Source: Lachnospiraceae bacterium 3-1 (GTDB taxonomy: Bacteria > Bacillota > Clostridia > Lachnospirales > Lachnospiraceae). From it: a DNA stretch of 64,000 nucleotides. The stretch spans positions 555,216-619,215 of the forward strand of contig KE159591.1 in assembly GCA_000403255.2 (NCBI GenBank), in the 5' to 3' direction. Both the position numbers and the translations under genes were made by a program. Shown in pieces: positions 1-8,200 of this stretch; position 1 is the first letter of the stretch; each line of letters starts with the position of its first letter. Below the pieces are notes generated by a model that searched no databases, was not told where the DNA came from, and worked only from the letters and a program-made list of their open reading frames with translations.

Positions 1-511
1 GCTCTGTCATCTCCTCTGGTTCCACTGCCATCCCGCTCTGAATCCAACTAATCACCACAAAGCACATAACCTGAGAATAAAATTGTGCAAGATGCTCTGG
101 GGTCAGCCAGGAATGGGTTTTTTGACGTTTGGGCTTTTTGGTTTGAATGGCCTCCATCAAAATATCTTCGATACACTTTTTAGCAATACTCTCAAAAGAA
201 TTCTGGCCTTCCAGCCGAACTGCCTTTTCGTAAAATTCTCTTTCTTTTTTCAGAGAGGTAAAAATCAAAATCAATGCTTCGTCAATCATTCCTGCATCAA
301 TCAGCGGTTTCGTAGGCTCTAAAATCTGGACCCGCATCACCCACTCCAGCAGCTCATATTTATCCTGAAAATGATTGTAAAACGTAGGGCGTATTACACC
401 AGCCTTATCTGTAATGGCTTTAATTGTAATTTTCTCAATGGGCTGCTGGCAGGCCAGCTCCTTAAAGCTTTCCGCCAGCAGAATATCTATCGTCTCTTTT
501 TGTCCTGTCAC
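1..511 (-). CDS. TetR/AcrR family regulator, 3' end beyond window
   Basis: The reverse strand encodes an N-terminal helix-turn-helix ending in RPTFYNHFQDKYELLEW, the usual TetR recognition-helix signature, followed by a helical ligand-binding part that runs off the window edge (about 170 residues visible). The start is a GTG at 511 with AGGA nine bases upstream; no ATG fits. It begins just after the stop of the HD-GYP gene, so the two are probably cotranscribed. The C-terminal half resembles the TetR_C_8/DhaS-like group, seen from general resemblance only. Ligand and targets cannot be read from sequence. Confidence 0.8.
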   Translation of the reverse strand, partial: MTGQKETIDILLAESFKELACQQPIEKITIKAITDKAGVIRPTFYNHFQDKYELLEWVMRVQILEPTKPLIDAGMIDEALILIFTSLKKEREFYEKAVRLEGQNSFESIAKKCIEDILMEAIQTKKPKRQKTHSWLTPEHLAQFYSQVMCFVVISWIQSGMAVEPEEMTE

Positions 512-525
512 ACTCTCACTTCCTG

Positions 526-1569
526 TTACACAAATAATTCCTGAACCATCAAATCCTTAGCCTCTTCTTGATTCAGATCAATGATTTCCCCATCTGGCAA
601 TGTCCTAACCTTGGGCCGCAGCATGGATTCTTGATAATTTTCTATTACTATAGCATTTCTTCCATCCGAAAGGGTTACCTCACACCCTACTGGATAAATT
701 GCAATCTTTTTATCCAACAGCTCTACCAAATCTGGATCAAACTCTACACCTGCATTGGCTAACATGTAATCCATTGCGCCCGACGGGGAAACCGGGTCGT
801 GATAAGGCAGTTTAGACGTCAATGCATCAAATACATCTGCAACCTTGATAATCCTGGCATAATAAGAAATGTCATATCCAGATCTGCGCATAGGATAACC
901 ACATCCATTATACCATTCATGATGCTCCAGCACTCCTTTTTCCACTTCTGGCGCAAAATCATAATGCTCTGTTAAAAAATCGTAGCCCAGCTTGGGATGC
1001 TGTTCTACAAGAATCCTTTCCTCCTCCGATAGGGTGCGTTTTGCATTAAGCACATTTGCTTCCACATAACGCCTTCCCACATCATGCAGCAATGCGCAAG
1101 TAGTAAGCATATTCAATTCTTCCAAATCCAGATTGCCAGATGCAATTCCAAGCATCGTAGCCAACACCGCTACATTCACAGAATGAAAAAATGTATAATC
1201 ATCTAAGCTTCTCGTATCTATCATATTATACAGCTTATCTTTTCCTGCAGATATTTCCCTGGTAATTCTTCGGGTAATCTCTAAAATATAATCCTGTTCA
1301 ATCTCCTGGCATCTTTCCTCATCCAATAGATCATATACCAACCGCAAGGCTTCCTGCTTCAAGGTCTCGCTAATCAAAGGAATTACCCTCACCCCTTCAC
1401 TATAGCTATCCTCCACATAAACTCCTGGCAGCCCCATATGTAACAGCTCTTGGGCGTCTTCTTGCTGTAGTATATTCCCTTTCCCAAACAATACTTTTCC
1501 TTCTCCATCATAAATATCCTGCCCCAGTACCATTCCCACTTCTACTTTTATGATAGGTACATAACGCAT
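526..1569 (-). CDS. HD-GYP domain phosphodiesterase-like protein
   Basis: A 347-residue cytoplasmic protein. The central and C-terminal part carries the HD motif (LLHDVGRR, about residues 165-170) and the HH..GYP motif (EHHEWYNGCGYP), the metal ligands and signature of HD-GYP enzymes that degrade cyclic di-GMP or related dinucleotides. The first 100 residues have no recognised sensor domain and no membrane segment. A short tail of about 60 residues follows the HD-GYP core. It is followed after 14 bases by a TetR gene. Family assignment is firm; the substrate is inferred from the family. Confidence 0.85.
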   Translation of the reverse strand: MRYVPIIKVEVGMVLGQDIYDGEGKVLFGKGNILQQEDAQELLHMGLPGVYVEDSYSEGVRVIPLISETLKQEALRLVYDLLDEERCQEIEQDYILEITRRITREISAGKDKLYNMIDTRSLDDYTFFHSVNVAVLATMLGIASGNLDLEELNMLTTCALLHDVGRRYVEANVLNAKRTLSEEERILVEQHPKLGYDFLTEHYDFAPEVEKGVLEHHEWYNGCGYPMRRSGYDISYYARIIKVADVFDALTSKLPYHDPVSPSGAMDYMLANAGVEFDPDLVELLDKKIAIYPVGCEVTLSDGRNAIVIENYQESMLRPKVRTLPDGEIIDLNQEEAKDLMVQELFV

Positions 1570-1780
1570 CTGTGAAATACCTCCCTTCGCACATTCTCCA
1601 GACTTTCTACGCCTGTTTCATGGACACAGCTCTTTCTTTGCATATTCTATGGCATCCTGCAAAGTTCTTTCTCTCCGCTTATTAATTCTATATCAAAATC
1701 TTTCACATTCCAAGCCTTTTCCAACAAGTTTCCATGAAAATTAATCTTGTTTCCATCCCGCCGCAGTGCGATAAGAGCTT

Positions 1781-1840
1781 TTTTATTCTATAGGAAAGAT
1801 ACTTTCACACGTTAGCGTGACAAGGTCTTTCCTATAGAAC
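1781..1840 (-). repeat. Hairpin repeat, TATAGGAAA family, copy 1
   Basis: Long hairpin with outer arms TTCTATAGGAAAGA and its complement and a small inner stem CACG/CGTG. A second element with the same arms and the same internal words (ACC-K-TGT, AAAGTAT) sits at 12861-12926. Both lie just downstream of a minus-strand terminator. Confidence 0.6.
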
Positions 1841-1841
1841 G

Positions 1842-1899
1842 AAAAAAAGAACCGCAACCCCTTGGTTTAAAAAAACCTGGAAGCTTACGGCTCTTATCC
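1842..1899 (-). terminator. Rho-independent terminator of the tRNA cluster
   Basis: On the reverse strand an AGAGCCG arm pairs with CGGTTCT and is followed by a run of seven T. It lies directly after the 3' end of tRNA-Gly(GCC). Confidence 0.6.
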
Positions 1900-1904
1900 A
1901 TTAG

Positions 1905-1977
1905 AGCGATAGACGGGGCTCGAACCCGCGGTCTCGACCTTGGCAAGGTCGCGCGTTACCAACTACGCCACTATCGC
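1905..1977 (-). tRNA. tRNA-Gly (GCC)
   Basis: Cloverleaf of 73 bases: acceptor GCGATAG paired with CTATCGC, D-arm GCGTAGTTGGTAACGC, anticodon loop TTGCCAA and T-arm containing GGTTCGAGCCC. CCA is not encoded. Confidence 0.95.
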
Positions 1978-1980
1978 AGA

Positions 1981-2051
1981 AGCGGGTGATGGGAATCGAA
2001 CCCACGTATCTAGCTTGGAAGGCTAGTGTTCTACCATTGAACTACACCCGC
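1981..2051 (-). tRNA. tRNA-Gly (TCC)
   Basis: Cloverleaf of 71 bases: acceptor GCGGGTG/CACCCGC, anticodon stem CTAGC/GCTAG around CTTCCAA, T-arm GGGTTCGATTCCC. It lies three bases from tRNA-Gly(GCC), so the two are cotranscribed. Confidence 0.95.
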
Positions 2052-2075
2052 ACAATATATTATTTTCAGTCTCAA

Positions 2076-2148
<73 letters not shown>

Positions 2149-2223
2149 TTGCTGTCTCTCAACAACGATATCATTCTACACTCTAAACACTAAATTGTCA
2201 ATACCTTTTCTATAAATTTTTTC

Positions 2224-2398
2224 CAACTTGGTAACCGTTCAGCCCTTTCAGCTTTCCACATTGCTTTATTGAAAGGATTCTTCGATGTAAGAATAAAAAT
2301 ATGGATGGGTATTTCCATATTTTTATACTGTCAGTATGAAAATCCTTTGAATAAAGCTCTATTTCAGAGCTGAAAGGGCTGAACTGTTACCCAACTTG
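2224..2398. repeat. Fold-back (MITE-like) inverted repeat
   Basis: An almost complete palindrome of about 175 bases. The outer arms share TTCAGCCCTTTCAGCT, the middle arms share GCTTTATT-AAAGGATT, and the inner arms share AAAAATATGGA. It separates the tRNA cluster from the BspA-like gene and contains no ORF. It may be a non-autonomous element or a large bidirectional terminator. Confidence 0.65.
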
Positions 2399-2441
2399 AA
2401 TTTGACATAGAAACGAAATTGACAACCACATTCAAAAACAA

Positions 2442-4985
2442 TTATTTCGTTACCTGTTTTTCTTTTAATCCTGCCTTTTTAAATATCTTCTTATACTTTT
2501 TCAACTGCTTAGACGGTACTTTCACCTTCAGGCTGGATTTGGTACTCTTGAATGCCTGTTTTCCTACAGAATTAACCTTTGCTGACCTAACCGTTACTTT
2601 GGCAAGTTTCTTGCACCCGCTAAATGTACTCTTTCCGATGGTAGTCAGCTTTGATTTGGATGTCTTACCAATGGTAACTGCTGTAATCTTATTACAGCCA
2701 GAAAATGCACCTGCCCCGATAGTCTTTACGCTATCTGGCAGTGTAAGGGTTTTCCTTAGTGAAATGCATCCCCTGAATGCACCTGTTCCGATGGTGGTTA
2801 CATTCCTACCAAAGGTAATTGTGGCGAGCTTTGTACAGCCAGAGAACGCACTTGTTCCAATTTTCTTTACATTCGTTCCAATAACCAGGTTCGTCAGCTT
2901 CTTATTATTCTGCATCGCCTTTGAACCAATGGAGGTTACTTTATAAGTCACCCCATCCGTACCTTTCACTGTATTGACTGTAATCTTCTTTGCTGTTGAT
3001 TTTGCGCTTTTCAATTCTACCTCTTTGCCAACTTTTGTTACTTTATAAGTAATTTTGCTGACGGTAAAGGTTTTGCCTTTTGCAAATGGTGTAGGTTTGA
3101 TTCCCTGACCATCATCTTTATCTGAATCGTCGCTTCCTGAACTGTTATCATTTCCTCCTGTATTGCTGCCGCTTCCTGAACCGCTGCCGTTTCCCCCTGC
3201 ATTATTATTGCCTCCTGAACCGCTGCTGTTTCCTCCTGTATTGTCGCCCTCTTCTGAGCCGCCATTTCCATTCTCTGTAATTGTAAAAGTCTTTGTCTGA
3301 CTTCCTCTATACCAGGCTTTACCTGTGACTGTTACGGTAGCTGTTCCTGGACGTATATTATCCTTGTAAGAAACTGTATAGTCCGTATTTAAAACCAATT
3401 TTTTGTCATTCAACTCAACGGTTACTGCTGGAGTTTTTTCTGTTCCATCATAATTATATTCACTCTTTTCCAATGTCACCTTTGCTGTGGCAATATCAGT
3501 GGTATAATTATAGTGTTTCACCGCATTTGAGATAATGTTTTTCATATCAGGTGAAATCGATATGCTATTCCACTGGGCTTCAGTGCCAGCAAAATAGATA
3601 TTTTTTAAAGCAGTCCCTTGGAATGCACTTCTTCCTATATCTGTCACACTGTCTGGAATAATAACCGTAGTGAATCCTAAACAAGATGCAAATGTATTCT
3701 CTGGAATGCTTTCTACCCCCTTTGGAATTTCTACCCCAGAAAGCATTCTACAATTCATAAACATACCCGCACCCATTTGGTTTGCATATTTGGGCAATGT
3801 TACACCCATCAAATAAAAGCATTTTGAAAATAGATTATCACCCAATGCCACCTGCTTGTCGCTGGGAGCAAACGTCGCACTTATCAAGTCTTCACATTCA
3901 AAAAATGCGGCAGCGCCTACCTTCTCAATGCTGGCAGGCAAGGCTATTGTTTTCAAGCTATTACAAGCGCGAAAAGCATTTTGTTCAATCGTCTTCACCC
4001 CATCCGAAACTGTCACAGAACTAAGATTTGCGCACTTTCGGAACGCACTGTCTCCGATGGTGTTTACATTAGAAGGAATGGTCACAGAAATAATGGAAGA
4101 GCCATTGAATGCATTGTTGCCAATTGCGGTTACACTAGTAGGAATCTCTACACTCAGAACGCTGCTATTCAAAAAAACTCCATCCCCAATATTAGTCACT
4201 CCAGGCTCGATTACCACTTTACGGATTTTACTACTGTTCTCTTTCCATGGGTGTTCCTCGGCGCTGTTAAAATCTGGCATCGCTCCATTACCAGAAATAG
4301 TCAGCTCCCCCGCCTTTGTCAGCTTCCAGGAAAGCTGTCCAAGGCTTCCCTCTCCAATTATCTTATCCGCCTCTGGATCATCCGGCGAAACATAATCTAG
4401 CGGATAACGAGTAATATAATGGCTAATGTTCCCTTCCACCTCAGCTTTCGATATCACTCGCCCCCAGTGAACTTTGCCATTGTTATTTCCTTCTGCCACA
4501 ACCACACCTTCTGGATTGAATTCAAGTACAATCACAGTGTGAGTGTCATTATTCATCCGCAAGATATCTCCTGGCCTTATTTGGTCAAATGTAAATTCAT
4601 TTGGTGTATACATCCTGGCCGGAAGACTGCCAAATGCTGTATCGCTAAGTATAAATGCAAAGGCTACGCAGCCCACAGCGCTGATCTTCGTCCCACCAAG
4701 GGGACCGCCCTTCCAGTGATAATATCCCTTTGTATCGGAATAAGGCTCATAGTCGGTCCAAAGTGTTCCCTCCTTATACTCATTTTGATCCTTTAGAGCA
4801 ATCATCGACTGGTAAACCTGCGTTGGAGTAGGAATTTCCACACCATCTGCTGCAAGCCTAATTTGAGATTCCTCCGTAAAAGCATCCCCTTCTGGCACAG
4901 ATTCTTCCTGCCACGCATATACCGCTGATGAGGAAGAAAGGAATAGGCACAATGATAAAATAACTGAGAATATTCGTTTTTTCAA
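2442..4985 (-). CDS. BspA-like leucine-rich-repeat surface protein with a peptidase-like N-terminal domain
   Basis: 847 residues, secreted: signal peptide at 1-24 ending SSSAVYA. Residues about 75-190 resemble a CHAP/NlpC-type papain-fold module (AVGCVAFAF with a candidate catalytic Cys, NDTHTVIVLE with a candidate His). Residues about 225-470 are LRR_5/BspA repeats, 495-570 an Ig-like module (NYDGTEKTPAV), 575-635 a Gly/Ser/Asn linker, and 650-830 a second block of LRR_5 repeats ending in a basic tail. No LPXTG motif or membrane anchor is visible, so it is probably released or held non-covalently. Such proteins bind host or matrix ligands; peptidase activity is inferred from two motifs only. 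Confidence 0.8.
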   Translation of the reverse strand: MKKRIFSVILSLCLFLSSSSAVYAWQEESVPEGDAFTEESQIRLAADGVEIPTPTQVYQSMIALKDQNEYKEGTLWTDYEPYSDTKGYYHWKGGPLGGTKISAVGCVAFAFILSDTAFGSLPARMYTPNEFTFDQIRPGDILRMNNDTHTVIVLEFNPEGVVVAEGNNNGKVHWGRVISKAEVEGNISHYITRYPLDYVSPDDPEADKIIGEGSLGQLSWKLTKAGELTISGNGAMPDFNSAEEHPWKENSSKIRKVVIEPGVTNIGDGVFLNSSVLSVEIPTSVTAIGNNAFNGSSIISVTIPSNVNTIGDSAFRKCANLSSVTVSDGVKTIEQNAFRACNSLKTIALPASIEKVGAAAFFECEDLISATFAPSDKQVALGDNLFSKCFYLMGVTLPKYANQMGAGMFMNCRMLSGVEIPKGVESIPENTFASCLGFTTVIIPDSVTDIGRSAFQGTALKNIYFAGTEAQWNSISISPDMKNIISNAVKHYNYTTDIATAKVTLEKSEYNYDGTEKTPAVTVELNDKKLVLNTDYTVSYKDNIRPGTATVTVTGKAWYRGSQTKTFTITENGNGGSEEGDNTGGNSSGSGGNNNAGGNGSGSGSGSNTGGNDNSSGSDDSDKDDGQGIKPTPFAKGKTFTVSKITYKVTKVGKEVELKSAKSTAKKITVNTVKGTDGVTYKVTSIGSKAMQNNKKLTNLVIGTNVKKIGTSAFSGCTKLATITFGRNVTTIGTGAFRGCISLRKTLTLPDSVKTIGAGAFSGCNKITAVTIGKTSKSKLTTIGKSTFSGCKKLAKVTVRSAKVNSVGKQAFKSTKSSLKVKVPSKQLKKYKKIFKKAGLKEKQVTK

Positions 4986-5363
4986 TTTTGTAACCTCCTA
5001 ACATTAATTCTGAAAAAACACTTAGCTGACAATACGCCACTTTACAAAATCTTATAAAATAAATATATTAGTATTTTTTGGTTTTGTCAACAAATAGAAC
5101 GCTGCCCTTCGCGGACTTTCTATTGTTATAAATATAATGTACAACTGGAGGTTTTCTTCTCAAATCAATCCCCTTCTGCAACATGAATTTGCATTAAAGC
5201 TACTTGGTGTTGGTAATCCAAATTCCACTATACTTTTTTCGGCTTCTACATCATTAGGATATTTACTCAATGAATGACTTAATAGTGAAAAATGATTCTC
5301 CAAATTCTGTATAGCAAAATATTACTCTGGCGGTTAAATATCACAACATTTTGCTTGCCCAAA
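4986..5363. other. AT-rich intergenic region
   Basis: About 380 bases between the surface-protein gene and a small ORF. It is AT-rich with stops in all frames. The promoter of the leftward surface-protein gene must lie at its left edge, but no convincing -35/-10 pair stands out. Confidence 0.4.
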
Positions 5364-5519
5364 TCACCGTTTTTTTAATTTGGTGGAGATAAGTTTGTTA
5401 TGTAAAAAACAAATAGAGTCATTTAATTCTTGGCTGGGTTTTTGTTTTACTCTAAGCGCTTTTCTCAATAACAGTTCTATCTCGTTTTTATTGTTATTGC
5501 CTTTTGAATGATTCTTCAT
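5364..5519 (-). CDS. Small ORF translationally coupled to the amidase gene
   Basis: A 51-residue ORF whose ATG overlaps the amidase stop codon (ATGA). GGGAG lies ten bases upstream. The product is hydrophilic and basic with the helix ELLLRKALRVKQKPSQEL. That stretch resembles the N-terminus of anti-sigma or membrane proteins with an EKPSEEL motif, and the remainder looks degenerate, so it may be the stub of a longer gene. No function assigned. Confidence 0.4.
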   Translation of the reverse strand: MKNHSKGNNNKNEIELLLRKALRVKQKPSQELNDSICFLHNKLISTKLKKR

Positions 5520-6154
5520 GAGTTTTCATCTCCCTTTATCTTGTTAAAAATTCCCTCTGCCATTCTCTGTGCCAAGATTTCCTGATAGTCGTCACTTAAC
5601 AGCTTTTGGCTCTCAGAATAATTTGAAAGAAATCCCATTTCCACCAAAACAGCAGGTATTTGAGTATTCCGCAAAACATAATAGTTTTCGGTTTTTGCAT
5701 CCCTCGTTTTCACGTCATTGCTTAGCGAAACTGCATGGATTATGCTTTCTGCATATGCTTTGCTTTCCGTTGCGTCTGGACTATTGTAATAACATTCCAA
5801 ACCTGCGATCTGCGCATCGTCTTCATAATAGTTGCAATGAAGGCTGATAAAAAAATCTGCATTGGAGTCGTTTGCAACAGAAGTCCGCTGTGCAAGGCTC
5901 ATCTTCTCATCGGAGTTTCTGGTCAGAATAACTTCAATATTGTTATCCTCCAGAATCGTTTTTAACTTCAATGCAACCGAAAGGTTAATATCCTTTTCTA
6001 TAATCTTTCCACTGACAGTCCCACCGTCACTTCCGCCATGTCCTGCATCTATGATGACGCAAAACTTTGAAGCGTAGTCAGCTGTTGAAGTAATAGGAGC
6101 AGCGCCATTGCCGCATTTGTTCCTCATTCCTTTTTCCAAAATATATTGTTTCAT
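5516..6154 (-). CDS. N-acetylmuramoyl-L-alanine amidase (Amidase_3), atypical N-terminus
   Basis: 212 residues. The fold of zinc amidases is clear: IIDAGHGGSDGG (first zinc His), the Glu in KDINLSVALKLK, ISLHCNYY (second His) and LVEMGFLSN (catalytic Glu). These enzymes cut the bond between muramic acid and the stem peptide. No signal peptide or membrane segment precedes the domain, which is odd for a wall enzyme. The first ATG (6154) has no ribosome site and lies six bases after an operator-like repeat (6161-6176), so its first codons would fall where a -10 is expected. The next ATG at 6127 follows AAAGGA directly. The 5' end may have been remodelled. It is the penultimate gene of the ABC operon. 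Confidence 0.8.
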   Translation of the reverse strand: MKQYILEKGMRNKCGNGAAPITSTADYASKFCVIIDAGHGGSDGGTVSGKIIEKDINLSVALKLKTILEDNNIEVILTRNSDEKMSLAQRTSVANDSNADFFISLHCNYYEDDAQIAGLECYYNSPDATESKAYAESIIHAVSLSNDVKTRDAKTENYYVLRNTQIPAVLVEMGFLSNYSESQKLLSDDYQEILAQRMAEGIFNKIKGDENS

Positions 6155-6160
6155 AGGAAA

Positions 6161-6176
6161 GTCAAAAACTGGTCAA
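6161..6176 (-). promoter_or_regulatory. Direct-repeat operator, copy 3 (before amidase)
   Basis: On the reverse strand TTGACC-AGT-TTTTGAC, two TTGAC half-sites 11 bases apart. This matches the sites before the lipoprotein operon (12706-12721) and the response regulator (28098-28113). The box 20 bases downstream is AACAAT, a weak -10. Confidence 0.5.
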
Positions 6177-6190
6177 GAATCAGGCGTTAT

Positions 6191-8200
6191 TCAACGACTT
6201 TTTGATAAAACGATGTTCTCCCCGCTTTCTTTTGCTAATATATAAATGCTGCCAGCATCACAAGTAACCGACATTGCGGGCGTATCGCTAATCAATCTTT
6301 TGTTGTTCCCATCCTTGTTGCAGGAATATACACGATTTCCGTCTGTTCTGGATATATAATAAATCGACTGCTCATCCATGCAGAAATCATACGCAACTAC
6401 TTTTTCATAAGTAAAAGTTTCGCCGCTTAGAACATGATACCTTGTTAAAACCGATTGCTCGTTTTTGTAAAAAATGTTTTCTCCATCGAATGAGATATTT
6501 CCACTTGTGGGGATGTCAAATTTTGTAATGCCTTTCGTGAAACGGTTTACTTCTGTTATACCATCATTGCCAATAAAAAATATGCTGTCATTATTTATGA
6601 AAAAATCATGATGGAACTCTAAAAACTTCCATTTATCACCCGTCTCATAATCAATGCCAAAGAGGGAACGACCAGAATTTGTAATCTGTTCAAAAACGAT
6701 TTTTTCCTCAAAGGTATCTAAATTAAGTTCTATCACCGACACCTTTGTTATACTGCTGTTATAGTTTCCGATACGGTTCACATAGCTTTCCGTAACCGTT
6801 GTCGTATAATATAGATATGGTGAACATACACAAAACGCACATACCTTTTCTTCATCAGAAAACGCCCCAAACATAGGTGAGCGTACTAAATGAAGCATTT
6901 CTCCCGTGGAAGCATTTTTAAGATAATAGTCAAAAGTTTCTGCGTCCTGTGTTATTTCATAGCCCATACAATCATATTCCGCCGATGAATTATAAATAAA
7001 ATTCTGGCTTTTTCTGTTATCTGAACATCCTGTCATTGTCAATACGAAACTAAGTATGATAGCAAGAGTCGGTACATTTCGCATTTTCCTTGTTTTCATT
7101 TGCCATTTGTTAGAATTGCTCCGTAAAATCCACGCGGCAGCCAAAATACATAAGAATACGGATACTGAAAACAAAATCAGCAGTGTAATAGTATGAATCT
7201 CTGCAAAAACAATTTTCTCATCACCTGTAAAAGCATCACTTGAAACAATATCTCCTGCAAAAAAGTCTGTTCCGAGCAGAAATGGCAAAGGCAACGGCAG
7301 ACGGTAAATAATTGTTTTGGATAGACCTACATAGGGAATAATGACCGATACTGCACCTGCAAGCAGGGTCACCGCATACTTTTTCGCCAAAACAGAAATA
7401 AACATAAGAAGTATTGTTAAAAACACGCTGCCAAAAAGACGGAGCAATCCTATATATACATATCCCTCGAATAAAGTTATGCTTTTGTTGCTGCCTGCAA
7501 AGTAACTAAGGCTTTGGATGGGATAATTCCCATTAGGCAGTCCATATTTGAGGCTGTAAAATCCGTATTCAATGAGCGATATGCTTACGCACATCAAGAG
7601 GACGCCCGAAATAACAATGAGCAGCTTATGCAAAGAGCTTTTCCGCCCCTCTTTTGAGGTCAAAATCAAAGCGTCCATCTGGCAGCTATACTCGGAACAG
7701 AATACGGGCGTAACAATCAGCAAAATGCCAAGGAACAGGACAAAATTAAGCGTACCTCCGCCAAGAAGCCCCGTCCATCCGTTTGTTTGAAGAAAATAAC
7801 GGTTTTTGGCATTTTCGCAGGTGTAGAGATATTGCTGATATATGACCTCAAATCCATTTTGATGTTCCAGAACATTTTCGATTTTTTGGCTCTCTCTTTT
7901 ATATTCACTTTCACTGATTTTGCCATCATAGTAGCTTTCCAAAAGATAGCTTTTCTTCCCCTTGGCTTCTGCAATTCTCTCTTCCTCCTGTTCCAGATAA
8001 AGAGAAGATTCATCGGTACAGTATCCATTAACCTTTTCAAGATACCATTCATATTCACTTTTGTACTGTTCCATTGCACTATTATAAGGATTGTCTGATA
8101 CAACAAGCCATACAGTTCCAAACAACAGGACAATGACAATATAGCAAAGCCCTTTTTGGTGGAGCATTATCTTTTTTATTTCGTACATGAATCCAGACAT
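6191..8200 (-). CDS. ABC-2 type permease with C-terminal lipoprotein-like beta-propeller region
   Basis: 669 residues from ATG 8200, chosen over 8221 because AGGAGG lies five bases upstream. The N-terminal 350 residues form an ABC-2 permease: a first membrane helix, a large extracellular loop (about 45-135), then five or six helices. After the last helix comes a second hydrophobic stretch ending LTMTGCSDN (near residue 390), a perfect lipobox, followed by about 280 residues of repeated short strands (FIYNSSAEYDCMGY, SIYYISRTDGNRVYSC) like DUF5050-type propellers. It overlaps the upstream permease by 25 bases. The membrane part pairs with the ATPase at 9486-10349; the tail would sit outside the membrane. 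Whether it is a true fusion or an added sensor domain is unclear. Confidence 0.75.
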   Translation of the reverse strand: MSGFMYEIKKIMLHQKGLCYIVIVLLFGTVWLVVSDNPYNSAMEQYKSEYEWYLEKVNGYCTDESSLYLEQEEERIAEAKGKKSYLLESYYDGKISESEYKRESQKIENVLEHQNGFEVIYQQYLYTCENAKNRYFLQTNGWTGLLGGGTLNFVLFLGILLIVTPVFCSEYSCQMDALILTSKEGRKSSLHKLLIVISGVLLMCVSISLIEYGFYSLKYGLPNGNYPIQSLSYFAGSNKSITLFEGYVYIGLLRLFGSVFLTILLMFISVLAKKYAVTLLAGAVSVIIPYVGLSKTIIYRLPLPLPFLLGTDFFAGDIVSSDAFTGDEKIVFAEIHTITLLILFSVSVFLCILAAAWILRSNSNKWQMKTRKMRNVPTLAIILSFVLTMTGCSDNRKSQNFIYNSSAEYDCMGYEITQDAETFDYYLKNASTGEMLHLVRSPMFGAFSDEEKVCAFCVCSPYLYYTTTVTESYVNRIGNYNSSITKVSVIELNLDTFEEKIVFEQITNSGRSLFGIDYETGDKWKFLEFHHDFFINNDSIFFIGNDGITEVNRFTKGITKFDIPTSGNISFDGENIFYKNEQSVLTRYHVLSGETFTYEKVVAYDFCMDEQSIYYISRTDGNRVYSCNKDGNNKRLISDTPAMSVTCDAGSIYILAKESGENIVLSKSR

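Noticed and set aside
2419-2946. Plus-strand ORFs across the BspA-like gene
   Set aside because: They are mirror readings of the leucine-rich repeats, without ribosome sites.
3038-3271. Reverse-strand 77-codon ORF inside the surface-protein gene
   Set aside because: It is the Gly/Ser/Asn linker of the surface protein read in another frame.
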